Below are positions 8,911 through 18,405 of a stretch of 64,000 nt of DNA, in pieces. The translations under genes were made by a program, and so were the position numbers. The DNA comes from UQRS01 sp964481575 (lineage in GTDB: Bacteria > Bacillota > Clostridia > Oscillospirales > Acutalibacteraceae): the NCBI GenBank assembly GCA_964481575.1, contig CAYZTR010000006.1:10964-74963 (forward strand). The letters run 5' to 3'. The first letter of the stretch is position 1. Each line of letters opens with the position of its first letter. The notes beneath the pieces were generated by a model. The model saw only the letters and a list, made by a program, of their open reading frames with translations. It did no database searches and had not been told where the DNA came from.

Positions 8911-10587
8911 TCATGGTGCAGCATCGGCACGGGCCAGCAGTTCCTGGGCTGTGGCGCGCAGGGCGTCGGTCAACTGACCGCCGGCCAGGAGCCGGGCAAT
9001 CTCAGCCACCCGGGCCTCCCCCTCCAAAGGGGTCACGCTGGTTACCGTACGATGGTTTTCGGTTTGCTTCTCAATATATAAATGCCGGTGCGCCAGGGCG
9101 GCAATCTGGGCCAGATGGGTGATGCAGATCACCTGCCGCCCCTCCGAAACCTGGCGCAGCTTCCGCCCCACCTTTTCGGCGGCGTTGCCGCTGATACCGG
9201 TATCAATTTCATCAAAAATCAGGGTAGGAACAGCATCCTTCCCCGCCAACACACATTTAATGGCCAGCATAATCCGGGAAAGCTCGCCGCCGGAAGCAAT
9301 TCTGGCCAGAGGCTTGGGCGGCTCCCCCACATTGGCGGAGATCAAAAACTCCACCCGGTCGGCGCCGGTTTTGGCGTAACTGGCAGGCTCCACCGACACC
9401 ACAAACCGAACCCCCGGCATATTCAAAAATTCCAGTTCCCGGCACACTGCCTGGGCAAAGGCCTCCCCGGCAGTCTTACGGCTTTCCGTCAGCAGGGCAG
9501 CGGCATCAATGAGCCGCTCCTTCGCCCCGTCCAGGGCTTCCTCCAGTTCCTGCTTCCGCTGGTCATACTGGTTCAAATCCAACTGCTGGGCTTTGGCAGA
9601 TTCCAACAGCCCGGACAGTTCATCCGCCGGGACACCATACTTGCGTTCCAGCTGGAAATACAGCTCCAGCCGCTCCTCCACCTGGGCTTGGCGGTCTGGG
9701 GAAAAATCTGCCCCTTCCAGAGCCGACCGGATCTCATCGGTTACCGATTCCAATTCAAAGCCCAAGGCGGTGAGACGGTCGGCCTTTCCGGCCAGATCCG
9801 GCAACAGGACAGCCGCTTTACCGGCATCCTCCGCCGCCCCCTGTACCAGCTCTAAGGCGCCGGGAACATCCTCCCCACCGGCCAGCCGGGCATAAACGGC
9901 GGCAAGCGCCTCTAAAATCTGCTGGCCGCTTTGCAACACCTTCCGCTCTTCCAGCAGCTGCTCCTTTTCCCCGGGAACCGGTGCCATGGCCTCCAACTCT
10001 TCCACCTGAAATGCCAAATATTCCGCCCGGCGGGCCAGCTCGGCGGCATCGGTTTCCAGCGCGCGCAGGGCTTTCACCACCTGTTTATACTCCGCCAGCG
10101 CGGCGGCGTATCCCCGGCGAATCTCCCCATTTCCGGCCAACACGTCTATGTACCGGTAATGGCTGTCAGAATTCAGCAGGGCACTGCTATCGTGCTGGCC
10201 GTGGATATTAATGAGAAAACGGCCGATTTCTTTCAATACCGAAACGGTGGCAGGTTGTCCCCCCACCCGGCAAATATTCTTGCCGTCTGCCGTCATGATC
10301 CGTTGCAGCAACAGCGTACCGTCCGCTTCGGGTGCGTATCCCAATTCGGCAATCCGCTGGGCCAGACGGCCGGTAATGCCGCCAAAGGTGGCGGACACTA
10401 CCCCCCGCTTGGCGCCGGTTCGGATCAGCTCCCGGGAGGTTCGCTCCCCCAGCACAGCATGTAGCGCATCAATAATAATGGATTTTCCTGCGCCGGTTTC
10501 CCCGGTCAGCAGATTAAAGCCGGCGGAAAACGCCAGACTTTGTTTCTCAATGACGGCAATGTTTTCAATATACAGCTGTTCCAGCAT
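8911..10587 (-). CDS. recN: DNA repair protein RecN
   Basis: 558-residue SMC-like ATPase for double-strand break repair. Visible parts: Walker A GETGAGKS near residue 30, a central coiled-coil rich in Glu/Ala/Leu/Gln, the late signature IASGGELSRIMLAIKC and Walker B LIFDEIDTGISG. The length is normal for the family. ATG 10587 follows GGGGGAG. It stands directly after argR, the usual order in clostridia and bacilli. Confidence 0.95.
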   Translation of the reverse strand: MLEQLYIENIAVIEKQSLAFSAGFNLLTGETGAGKSIIIDALHAVLGERTSRELIRTGAKRGVVSATFGGITGRLAQRIAELGYAPEADGTLLLQRIMTADGKNICRVGGQPATVSVLKEIGRFLINIHGQHDSSALLNSDSHYRYIDVLAGNGEIRRGYAAALAEYKQVVKALRALETDAAELARRAEYLAFQVEELEAMAPVPGEKEQLLEERKVLQSGQQILEALAAVYARLAGGEDVPGALELVQGAAEDAGKAAVLLPDLAGKADRLTALGFELESVTDEIRSALEGADFSPDRQAQVEERLELYFQLERKYGVPADELSGLLESAKAQQLDLNQYDQRKQELEEALDGAKERLIDAAALLTESRKTAGEAFAQAVCRELEFLNMPGVRFVVSVEPASYAKTGADRVEFLISANVGEPPKPLARIASGGELSRIMLAIKCVLAGKDAVPTLIFDEIDTGISGNAAEKVGRKLRQVSEGRQVICITHLAQIAALAHRHLYIEKQTENHRTVTSVTPLEGEARVAEIARLLAGGQLTDALRATAQELLARADAAP

Positions 10588-10633
10588 CCGGGCGCTCCCC
10601 CTTTCCTATTCTGCCAGCATCCCGCGGGCAGGA

Positions 10634-11083
10634 TCATTTTCCCAACAACCGCAGCAGGGCAGTCTCCAGCATTTTGGCCGAGGTCTCATCCCGGGTAATG
10701 GCCAGGATGGTGTCATCCCCCGAGATGGTGCCCACCACCGAACTCCATTTCATATGATCCAGGGCGGCGGCGGCGCCGGAAGCCGTTCCGGCATAGCATT
10801 TGATGACCACATCATTCATGGCTGATTCCACGCTGATCACCGAGTTGGCAAACACCCCTTTATACATGGCGCTCTGGGCATCCGGGTTGCTTTGGCTAAT
10901 ATACCGGTACCGACCGTTGGAATCGGCTCCCTTCACCAGCCGCAGCTCCTTCATATCCCGGGAAACAGTGGCCTGGGTCACAGGGAACCCGCTTTGACGC
11001 AGCGCCTCCTGCAGATCCTCCTGGGTATCAATGGCCTGGGCGGCGATGATTTCCAAAATGCGCTGTTGGCGTTCTTTTTTCAT
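10634..11083 (-). CDS. argR: Arginine repressor ArgR
   Basis: 149 residues. The N-terminal winged helix contains TQATVSRDMKELRLVK. The C-terminal oligomerisation and arginine-binding domain contains GTISGDDTILAITRD, where the Asp-Asp pair contacts arginine. It regulates arginine metabolism as an arginine-responsive hexamer. It sits between nadK (19 bases upstream) and recN, as in many Firmicutes. No ARG box is obvious next to it. Confidence 0.95.
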   Translation of the reverse strand: MKKERQQRILEIIAAQAIDTQEDLQEALRQSGFPVTQATVSRDMKELRLVKGADSNGRYRYISQSNPDAQSAMYKGVFANSVISVESAMNDVVIKCYAGTASGAAAALDHMKWSSVVGTISGDDTILAITRDETSAKMLETALLRLLGK

Positions 11084-11102
11084 AATCGTTCCACTCCTGT
11101 TA

Positions 11103-11933
11103 TTACCGCAAAAGTTTTTGACTGAGAATATTATAAAAGGAATCTTTTTTCAACCGGATCAGCCGTACCTCCATCTCGGTGGCAGGCGAGATCTTTACGG
11201 TAACACCGTTCTCCATGGCATATGCGTCCCCGTCCGCAGTCAGAACCGGGTGCCCCTGCTCCAAAACCGCTCGGGCCTGCACCGTCAGGCTGGTGGCCCC
11301 GATGACCAAAGGCCGGGCCGCCATGGAGTGGGGACAGATGGGGGTCATAACAATGGCATGCAGGGAGGGATCGACCACAGGTCCCCCGGCGGATAAGGAA
11401 TAGGCTGTAGAGCCGGTGGGGGTGGAGAAAATGATACCGTCTGCCCGATAATGCAGCTCCTGCCCCTCCACAAAAACCGAAAGGTCGATCATCTGGGAAA
11501 ATTTGCCGTAAGAAATCACAGCATCATTGAGACAGTAAAAGCAGCCCTCCCGGCTATCCTGCACCTCGGCCTTCAGCATCATGCGACGCTCTACCCGATA
11601 ATCTCCGGCCAGCAACAAAGACAGGCGGCTCAGCTCGTTCTTTTCCAGACTGGCCATAAAACCCAAATGCCCGGCATTGATGCCCAGCACCGGCTTATCA
11701 AAGATGGCGGCCTGTTTCGCAACCCGGAGAATGGTTCCGTCTCCCCCCACGGCCAGGATCACATCACAGTCCTGGTAAATCTTCTCCCGGGGCAGAATTT
11801 CGGCCATAGCCGGCAGTCCGACCTCCTGAGGCAGATACACCGCGCCACCGGCTGCCAGGAGTCGGGACACGGTCTCCCGGGTCACCGTCCCGCCCAGATC
11901 CCGTTCCAGATTGGGAATCACGCCGATTTTCAT
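11103..11933 (-). CDS. nadK: NAD kinase
   Basis: 276 residues; phosphorylates NAD to NADP. GGDGTILRVAKQ near residue 65 is the GGDGT motif. GINAGHLGFMA and the later STPTGSTAYSLSAGGP are the conserved NAD-binding segments. The start ATG overlaps the tlyA stop by 4 bases (ATGA), giving translational coupling. Length and motifs are complete. Confidence 0.95.
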   Translation of the reverse strand: MKIGVIPNLERDLGGTVTRETVSRLLAAGGAVYLPQEVGLPAMAEILPREKIYQDCDVILAVGGDGTILRVAKQAAIFDKPVLGINAGHLGFMASLEKNELSRLSLLLAGDYRVERRMMLKAEVQDSREGCFYCLNDAVISYGKFSQMIDLSVFVEGQELHYRADGIIFSTPTGSTAYSLSAGGPVVDPSLHAIVMTPICPHSMAARPLVIGATSLTVQARAVLEQGHPVLTADGDAYAMENGVTVKISPATEMEVRLIRLKKDSFYNILSQKLLR

Positions 11934-12760
11934 GGGTTGGCTCCTTTCCCCGCCCGATCCAGGGCGGCGTGGGATGCTTCCACAATGGAAGCCGGGTCGG
12001 CTTCCGCCAGAAATCGCCCGGCGCCATCGTTTTGAATGTGCATTAAATATTCAATATTCCCCTCCGGCCCCTTAATGGGAGAATAATCCAGATGGAGAAT
12101 GGAAAACCCCATGGCGGTGGTGAAGGCAGTGACCGTCTGGATCACCTCCAGATGGACAGCCTTATCCCGGACGACCCCCTTTTTCCCCACCTTGCCTTTT
12201 CCAGCCTCAAACTGGGGCTTAATCAGGCAGACGGCTTCTCCGCCCGGGGCCATCAGGGGCTGTACCGCAGGCAGCACCAGAGCCAGAGAAATAAAACAAA
12301 CATCCACCGAGAAGAAATCCAGGGCATCGGGAATCTGCTCCCGGGTCAGGTATCGGGCGTTGGTACGCTCCAGATTCACCACGCGGGCATCGGTCCGCAG
12401 GGAATAGGCCAGCTGCCCATACCCCACGTCCACCGCATAAACCTTAACGGCGCCGTTTTGCAGCATGCAATCGGTAAAGCCGCCGGTGGAAGCGCCGATG
12501 TCAGCGCAGGTTTTCCCCTGCAAATCCAGATGAAAGACCTCCATAGCCTTTTCCAGCTTCAAGCCGCCCCGGCTTACATATTTGGGGGCATTGGCCCGAA
12601 CCTGGATATCATCCTCCGGTTTTACCACCGTACCGGCCTTATCCACCTTCTGGTTGTTGACAAAGACCACGCCGGCCATAATATAGGCTCTGGCCTTTTC
12701 CCGGCTTTCGGCCAGGCCCCGCTGGACAACAGCCACATCCAGTCGCAGTTTATCTGCCAT
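11930..12760 (-). CDS. tlyA: TlyA-family rRNA 2'-O-methyltransferase (S4 + FtsJ domains)
   Basis: 276 residues. An S4 RNA-binding domain occupies about residues 3-64 (VSRGGLKLEKA at its end). An FtsJ-like SAM methyltransferase follows, with CADIGASTGGFTDCMLQ as the SAM-binding motif. The family methylates cytidines in 16S and 23S rRNA. ATG 12760, behind GGAGGTG, overlaps the last 11 bases of dxs; an upstream in-frame extension lies inside dxs and is rejected. Part of the nusB operon. Confidence 0.93.
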   Translation of the reverse strand: MADKLRLDVAVVQRGLAESREKARAYIMAGVVFVNNQKVDKAGTVVKPEDDIQVRANAPKYVSRGGLKLEKAMEVFHLDLQGKTCADIGASTGGFTDCMLQNGAVKVYAVDVGYGQLAYSLRTDARVVNLERTNARYLTREQIPDALDFFSVDVCFISLALVLPAVQPLMAPGGEAVCLIKPQFEAGKGKVGKKGVVRDKAVHLEVIQTVTAFTTAMGFSILHLDYSPIKGPEGNIEYLMHIQNDGAGRFLAEADPASIVEASHAALDRAGKGANP

Positions 12761-14612
12761 ATCGCAGCTGCACCTCCTGTGCAATTCTGTCGGCATCCAG
12801 GCCGCACTGCCGCAGCAGCTGGGCCGGTTCCCCTGCCGGTACATAAGTATCCTCTACCGCCAAATGGCAGTATTGCCCGGAAAAGCCGGATTCCAACAGC
12901 CGGACACCAAAGGCCTCCCCAACACCGCCGCTCCGCTCAGCCTCCTCGGCAAAGAGACACAGGGAAGCATCCATAGCCTGCCCGACGGCCTCCGCTGCCA
13001 AGGGAGAAATACAGTTCAGCTTCAGGCAGGCCGTGGAAATACCCACCTGCGCCAGGGCTTCCGCCGCCCAAAGACACTGGGCAAATTCCCGGCCGTAGCT
13101 GACCAGGAACACGGCAGCCGCCGGATCCCCATACAGGACAAAGGGGGCCGCCTTATCTTCATAAGACGGGGGCAGCTTGGGTTCCCCGCCCCGGGGATAG
13201 CGCAAAGCCACCACGCCTGATTCCCGATACAGCGCCTGCTGTAGCATATCCTCCAACTCGGAGAAGGTCATGGGGCAAAGCACCGTCACACCGGGAATGG
13301 AACGAAGGAAGGAAACGTCCAGCAGGCCCTGATGGGTCTCACCGTCCGCCCCCACCAAACCGGCGCGATCCACCGCCAGCACCAGATGATTTCCGGCGAT
13401 AGCGGCATCATGCACCACCTGATCGTAGCCCCGCTGCAGGAAAGAGGAATACACCGCAAACACCGGCAACATACCGGCAGTGGCCAGCCCCGCCCCAAAG
13501 GTGATGGCGTGCTGTTCGGCGATTCCCACATCGAAAAAGCGAGATTTATATTGTTCTGCAAAATGCTCCAGACCGGTACCGTCCCGCATGGCGGCGGTAA
13601 TGGCGCAGATTCGGGGATCGGTAGCCGCATAGCGGCATAGCGCCTCCCCAAACATATGGGAGAAATCCCGGCCGTCCGATGGGGTAACCCCCTGGGTCGT
13701 ATCAAAGGCCGAAACCCCATGATAGGCGCCGGGGTTCTTTTCGGCCGGGGTATATCCCTTGCCCTTGGTGGTGATCACATGCACCAGCACAGGCCGGTTC
13801 TCCCGGGCAGCTTCCTCCAGCACATTCAACAGCTGCGGCAGATCGTGACCGTCCACCGGGCCCAGATAATGGAGCCCGAAATCCTCAAATAAATTGGAAT
13901 GATAAATGGCATTTTTCAAAACGGTTTTTGAATTCACCAGGCTGTTCCGCAGCCGCTTCCCCACCAGAGGAAGCCGGCCCACCGTCCAATCCACCCAGCG
14001 CTTGAACCGATAATAAGATGGGCGGGTACGCATTTTGGTCAAATGCCGGGGAAAGCCCCCAACATTCCGCCCGATGGACATTTTATTGTCATTTAAAATA
14101 ATAATCAGATTACTATTATCCCGACCGCAGTTATTGAGCCCTTCAAAGGCCATGCCGCCGGTCATGGCGCCGTCTCCGATGACCGCCACCGTTTTATGGA
14201 GATTGCCCAACAGAGCATTGGCCCGGGCGATCCCCAATGCGGAAGAAATAGAGGTAGAACTGTGACCGGAAATCACCGGGTCATAGGGGCTTTCCTTGGG
14301 CCGCATAAACCCGGAGATACCCCCGGATTGGCGCAGCGTATGGAATTCCTCCCGCCGGCCGGTCAACAATTTATGCGCATAGCACTGATGCCCCACATCA
14401 AAGATAATACTGTCCCCTGGCGGGTGAAAAATGCTGTGAATGGCCACAGTCAGCTCCACCACACCCAAATTGGAAGCCAGGTGGCCTCCCGTCCGGGATA
14501 CCGTTTCAATAATCTCCTGCCGGAGCTCCCGGCACAGCTGCTGCTTTTCCTCCAGCGTCAGGGACTTTACATCCGCCGGGCTGTGAATCCGATCCAGAAT
14601 GGGCCTGTCCAC
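12750..14612 (-). CDS. dxs: 1-deoxy-D-xylulose-5-phosphate synthase
   Basis: 620-residue thiamine-diphosphate enzyme joining pyruvate and glyceraldehyde 3-phosphate, the entry step of the MEP isoprenoid pathway. GHQCYAHKLL near residue 75 and GDGAMTGGMAFEG near residue 145 (the ThDP GDG motif) are intact, as are the central transketolase-like domain and the C-terminal domain. The GTG start at 14612 follows AAAGGAGG. It is clustered with ispA two genes upstream, so the operon covers precursor and prenyl chain synthesis. Confidence 0.95.
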   Translation of the reverse strand: MDRPILDRIHSPADVKSLTLEEKQQLCRELRQEIIETVSRTGGHLASNLGVVELTVAIHSIFHPPGDSIIFDVGHQCYAHKLLTGRREEFHTLRQSGGISGFMRPKESPYDPVISGHSSTSISSALGIARANALLGNLHKTVAVIGDGAMTGGMAFEGLNNCGRDNSNLIIILNDNKMSIGRNVGGFPRHLTKMRTRPSYYRFKRWVDWTVGRLPLVGKRLRNSLVNSKTVLKNAIYHSNLFEDFGLHYLGPVDGHDLPQLLNVLEEAARENRPVLVHVITTKGKGYTPAEKNPGAYHGVSAFDTTQGVTPSDGRDFSHMFGEALCRYAATDPRICAITAAMRDGTGLEHFAEQYKSRFFDVGIAEQHAITFGAGLATAGMLPVFAVYSSFLQRGYDQVVHDAAIAGNHLVLAVDRAGLVGADGETHQGLLDVSFLRSIPGVTVLCPMTFSELEDMLQQALYRESGVVALRYPRGGEPKLPPSYEDKAAPFVLYGDPAAAVFLVSYGREFAQCLWAAEALAQVGISTACLKLNCISPLAAEAVGQAMDASLCLFAEEAERSGGVGEAFGVRLLESGFSGQYCHLAVEDTYVPAGEPAQLLRQCGLDADRIAQEVQLRYGR

Positions 14613-14664
14613 CCTACTTCCTCCTTTCTGCGTAATACAGAATTTGCGGCAGGCCGACGCTGCG

Positions 14665-15123
14665 TTACAGCACCGACATCAGCCAGCCGATAAGAATGCC
14701 CAGCAGGGCACCGGCCAGAACCTGCAGAGGCGTATGCCCCAAAATTTCCTTAAATGCCTGGAGATCCTCCTCCCGCTGCTGGGAGGGATCAAACAGCTTG
14801 GTCACCAGTAGATTCAGGGCTTTTCCGTGCTGCCCGGCCTGATATCGGACGGTGACTGCGTCATACATAACGACCACCGCCAGCACACAGGCCAGGGCAA
14901 AATAGGCCGATCCAAACCCCTCCTGTATACCGATGGCCACTGCCAGGGCGCACACGGTAGCCGAGTGAGAGCTGGGCATGCCGCCCGGCCCCACGAACCG
15001 CTCCATTTTAAAATTCTTCACCAAAAACTTGGCATGGGCCGCCTTGAAAATCTGGGCCAGGCACCAGGCCAGCGCCGCTGCAATCAAAGGGGTATTGGAA
15101 AAAAAAGCTCGAATTTCGCTCAT
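14665..15123 (-). CDS. Divergent PAP2 family membrane protein
   Basis: 152-residue membrane protein. GPGGMPSSHSATVCALA near residue 45 carries the SxxHS core of PAP2 phosphatases, in the shortened form typical of the divergent PAP2 (DUF212/YuiD) family. About four hydrophobic segments are seen. A role on a lipid phosphate such as a polyprenyl diphosphate is plausible given its place between ispA and dxs, but that is inference. Confidence 0.88.
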   Translation of the reverse strand: MSEIRAFFSNTPLIAAALAWCLAQIFKAAHAKFLVKNFKMERFVGPGGMPSSHSATVCALAVAIGIQEGFGSAYFALACVLAVVVMYDAVTVRYQAGQHGKALNLLVTKLFDPSQQREEDLQAFKEILGHTPLQVLAGALLGILIGWLMSVL

Positions 15124-15148
15124 AATGCAATCCTCACGGTCCGGCCGA

Positions 15149-16027
15149 TCAGAACTTCCGTCCGGCCAAAAATTGGGCCAATTGGGCCAGCAAATCAGTA
15201 TCCCCCGGCAGTTGGGCCAGGGCCTGCTCCGCCTCCCGGGTCAGCCGCGCCACCTCCTGATGGGCCGCATCCAGACCATGGATGGCCACATAGGTGGATT
15301 TTTGCTGCTGCGCATCACTGCCCACCGGCTTGCCCAGGATGGCGGTATCGCCGATTACATCCAGGATATCGTCCTGAATCTGGAAGGCCAGCCCCACCGC
15401 CCGGGCATATCGGTCGACAGCCTGGAACACCAACGAATCGGCTCCGGCAGCGATACAACCCAGCCGGGCCGCCGCCCACAGCAAAGCGCCGGTCTTTTTC
15501 TCATACATTTCCAGCAGAACTGCTTCTTCCATCGTTTTCCCCTCGCCGGCCAGATCCATCACCTGGCCGCCGATCATCCCGTCGGTACCGGCCGCCTGTG
15601 CCAGGGTAACCACCCCCTGCACCACCTGGGAAGCCGGCAGATTGGCCTGCCCCGCCGTTTCAAAGGCATAGGTCAGCAAACCATCCCCAGCCAACAGAGC
15701 CACCGCCTCCCCAAACGCAATGTGGCAGGAGGGTTTCCCCCGCCGCAGCGCGTCATCGTCCATGCAAGGCAGGTCGTCGTGAATCAGGGAGTAGGTATGT
15801 ATCATTTCCAGAGCGCAGGCAAAGGGCATAGCATCCGCCGGGCTACCGCCCAACAGCTGGCAAAAGGCCAGGGTCAGAAAGGGACGGATCCGCTTACCGC
15901 CGGCTTCTGCACTGTAGGCCATAGCTTCCAGCACCACCTTCTGGGGGCAATCCTTCACAGCCAGATACTCTTCCAGTGCAGCGTCCACGGAAGCGGCCGC
16001 TTTGGTCATTTCCTCACGAAGGGTCAT
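15149..16027 (-). CDS. ispA: Farnesyl/geranyl diphosphate synthase (polyprenyl synthetase)
   Basis: 292 residues. The first aspartate-rich motif DDLPCMDDD near residue 90 and the second, QIQDDILD near residue 217, are intact, as are GGKRIRPFL and the KTGALL helix. It condenses IPP with allylic diphosphates to the C15 (possibly C20) product. Its start overlaps the xseB stop by 14 bases. Product length cannot be read with certainty. Confidence 0.92.
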   Translation of the reverse strand: MTLREEMTKAAASVDAALEEYLAVKDCPQKVVLEAMAYSAEAGGKRIRPFLTLAFCQLLGGSPADAMPFACALEMIHTYSLIHDDLPCMDDDALRRGKPSCHIAFGEAVALLAGDGLLTYAFETAGQANLPASQVVQGVVTLAQAAGTDGMIGGQVMDLAGEGKTMEEAVLLEMYEKKTGALLWAAARLGCIAAGADSLVFQAVDRYARAVGLAFQIQDDILDVIGDTAILGKPVGSDAQQQKSTYVAIHGLDAAHQEVARLTREAEQALAQLPGDTDLLAQLAQFLAGRKF

Positions 16028-16229
16028 GGGGCACCTCCTGTTCCGCCTGAGACAGGCTGGTGATCTTCTGCTTGGCAGCGGTCAGCCGCTTTTCACAGTC
16101 GGCGGCCAGCTTTACCCCCTCTTCAAACAGGGCCAGGGACTCCTCCAGCCCGGCAGAGCCGCTTTCCAGCAGGGACACAATCTCCTCCAGCCGCGCCATG
16201 GCAGCGGCAAAATTCCGCGTTTCACTCAT
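16014..16229 (-). CDS. xseB: Exodeoxyribonuclease VII small subunit
   Basis: 71 residues, mostly helical, with RLEEIVSLLESG and LEESLALFEEGVKLA, the family hallmark. It pairs with XseA to degrade single-stranded DNA from both ends. Its start overlaps the xseA stop by 8 bases. Confidence 0.93.
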   Translation of the reverse strand: MSETRNFAAAMARLEEIVSLLESGSAGLEESLALFEEGVKLAADCEKRLTAAKQKITSLSQAEQEVPHDPS

Positions 16230-17463
16230 TGACCGGTTCCTCCGATTCCTCAGGATTTATCTCAGAATTTACTAAATTTACGGTACAATCCAGAGTACCG
16301 TCTGACATACGCAAAAGCAGCAGATCCCCCGGGGCAACCTGCTCCACCGAAACCACCGGCTTGTTTCCCTTCATGGGCAGCGCGTAGCCCCGGCTCAGCA
16401 CCTGCAGAGGACTTAACGCATCCAATCCGGCAGCCGCCCGGTGCAGCTGCCCCTCCCACATGGTCAACCGACGCTGTAGAACAGCCTGCATCCGACTGGA
16501 CAACCCGTCCAGCTGCAACATGGTCTGCTCAATCCGGTAGACCGGGGAACTTAAAGCCCGGTGATTCTTTAACGCCAGTAGACGTCTATGCTCCCGGGCA
16601 TAGCAACCGGTGGCAGCGGCAACAAGCCGCTGCCGGCAGCCGGTCAGGGAACGCTGGTAGTCCTGCCGATCCGGCACCGCCAGCTCGGCAGCCGCCGAGG
16701 GGGTAGGCGCCCGCAGATCCGCCGCCAGGTCGCAAAGGGTAAAATCAGTCTCATGGCCCACCGCCGAGATCACCGGGATGGGCGAGGCCGCCACAGCCCG
16801 CACCAAAGGCTCCTGATCAAAGGCGGACAGATCCTCCACGGATCCGCCGCCCCGCCCCAGGATAATAAGATCCGGGGTACCCAATCGGGCCAGTCGGGCC
16901 ATGGTATCGGTAATCTCCGGGACGGCCAGCTCCCCCTGCACCGACACCGGGCAAAGGAGCACCTCCGTCCAGGGCCAGCGCCGCTCCAGAATGGAAAGAA
17001 TATCCCGGACAGCGGCGCCGGTTTTGGAAGTAACCACGGCGATCTGCCGGGGATAGCGAGGCAAGGGACGCTTGCGTTGCACATCAAACAGCCCTTCCGC
17101 CGCCAGTTTTTTCTTCAATTGATCCCGGGCCAGGGTCAAGGCCCCCAGGCCGTCGGGCTGCATGTCGTTGACATATAATTGATAGCTGCCGTCCTTATCG
17201 TACAAAGAGACCCGGCCGGCACAAATCACCTGCATGCCGTTTTCCGGCTGCCAGCTGAGCCGGGCTGCTGAGGACCGGAACATCACGCTCCGAATCAGCC
17301 CGCCGTCATCCTTTAACGAAAAATACAAATGCCCGCTGGCGTAATGGGATTTTAAATTGGAGATCTCCCCCTTGACAAATACGTTGCGCAGGGTGGCGTT
17401 CTCCTCCAACAGGGAACGGACATAGCGATTCAGTTGTGTTACGGTAAGCGTGGGCTTTTCCAC
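16222..17463 (-). CDS. xseA: Exodeoxyribonuclease VII large subunit
   Basis: 413 residues. An N-terminal OB fold (about 1-100: GEISNLKSHYASGHLYFSLK) is followed by the catalytic domain with VVTSKTGAAVRDIL, ILGRGGGSVEDLSAFD and ISAVGHETDFTL. The start is GTG 17463, 3 bases after the stop of the TsaD-like gene. Normal family length; forms the nuclease with XseB. Confidence 0.95.
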   Translation of the reverse strand: MEKPTLTVTQLNRYVRSLLEENATLRNVFVKGEISNLKSHYASGHLYFSLKDDGGLIRSVMFRSSAARLSWQPENGMQVICAGRVSLYDKDGSYQLYVNDMQPDGLGALTLARDQLKKKLAAEGLFDVQRKRPLPRYPRQIAVVTSKTGAAVRDILSILERRWPWTEVLLCPVSVQGELAVPEITDTMARLARLGTPDLIILGRGGGSVEDLSAFDQEPLVRAVAASPIPVISAVGHETDFTLCDLAADLRAPTPSAAAELAVPDRQDYQRSLTGCRQRLVAAATGCYAREHRRLLALKNHRALSSPVYRIEQTMLQLDGLSSRMQAVLQRRLTMWEGQLHRAAAGLDALSPLQVLSRGYALPMKGNKPVVSVEQVAPGDLLLLRMSDGTLDCTVNLVNSEINPEESEEPVNE

Positions 17464-17466
17464 GGG

Positions 17467-18405
17467 TCAAACACCTGCCTGCTCGTATTTTTTGGCTGCC
17501 AGCAGGGCGATTCCCGCGGCATTGTCCGCCGAAAAGGCCGGCTGGGCAAAATAGGCGCCGTATTTTTCCGTAAATCGGCGGCGTATCCCGGCGTTGGACA
17601 TCACACCGCCGGCAAACAGCAACGGCAGGCCTGGATACGCCTGCTGCAGCAATTTGGCCATGGCGTCCAGGGTGCAGCAAACCGCATCCAGACAGTACCG
17701 AGCCACGTCAGCCGGAGCAGCGCCTCGCTCCAAAAAGCTGCGGCATTGATTCTCCAGCCCGGAAAGGCAACAATCCATTCCCTTTAAAGTGGGACGGGGC
17801 TTTTCCGGCGCCACGCCGGTTTCCGCCAGCATCTCCAGGGCCGGGCCAGCAGGAAAGGGCAGCCCCAGCATACGGCCCACCCGGTCAATGGCCTGTCCGG
17901 CCTTCAAATCCAGGGAACCGGCCAGCTGGGTACAGCGCAGGATCCGGTCAGGATCCGGCTCCACCAACAGGGCATCGGTGGTGCCGCCGGACACGTGAAA
18001 TGCCAGCAGCGGCTGCCCCAGCAATTGGGGCGCACCGGCGGAGTAGGCGGCCGCCGCAATATGCCCGCACTGATGGGAAAATTCATACAAGGGAATGCCC
18101 AAGGCCGCCGCCACCGCATTGGCCTGGGCCTTCCCCGCCAGAAAGCAGGGCATATAACTTCCCGCCACGTCCCTGGGGCGCACCGAGACCCCCACGGCCT
18201 CCAGCCTGTCCGCCTGGGCCAGGGCCCGGTTCAGCACCTCCGGCAGATTCACAGTATGGTGGAACAAAGCATCGTTTTGCCGCAGGCCAAGCTGCCCTGC
18301 CTTCACTGGCAGGAGCTGCTTCTCATTGGCTACCACGGTTCCCCCTGCATACACCGCCGCCGAGGAAGTATAGTTGCTGGTGTCAATCCCTAGGGTGTTA
18401 TGCAT
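17467..18405 (-). CDS. TsaD/Kae1-like (M22 peptidase family) paralogue
   Basis: 312 residues of the ASKHA-fold TsaD/Kae1 superfamily. LGIDTSNYTSS near the start and HQCGH near residue 110 (the HxxxH metal ligands, HxEGH in true TsaD) are seen, plus LLAFHVSGGTTDALLV and a late LFAGGVMSN. It is shorter and more divergent than TsaD and lies in the nusB-xseA slot. It is therefore probably a clostridial paralogue rather than the t6A enzyme itself. ATG 18405 overlaps the nusB stop by 8 bases. The function is unassigned. Confidence 0.8.
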   Translation of the reverse strand: MHNTLGIDTSNYTSSAAVYAGGTVVANEKQLLPVKAGQLGLRQNDALFHHTVNLPEVLNRALAQADRLEAVGVSVRPRDVAGSYMPCFLAGKAQANAVAAALGIPLYEFSHQCGHIAAAAYSAGAPQLLGQPLLAFHVSGGTTDALLVEPDPDRILRCTQLAGSLDLKAGQAIDRVGRMLGLPFPAGPALEMLAETGVAPEKPRPTLKGMDCCLSGLENQCRSFLERGAAPADVARYCLDAVCCTLDAMAKLLQQAYPGLPLLFAGGVMSNAGIRRRFTEKYGAYFAQPAFSADNAAGIALLAAKKYEQAGV

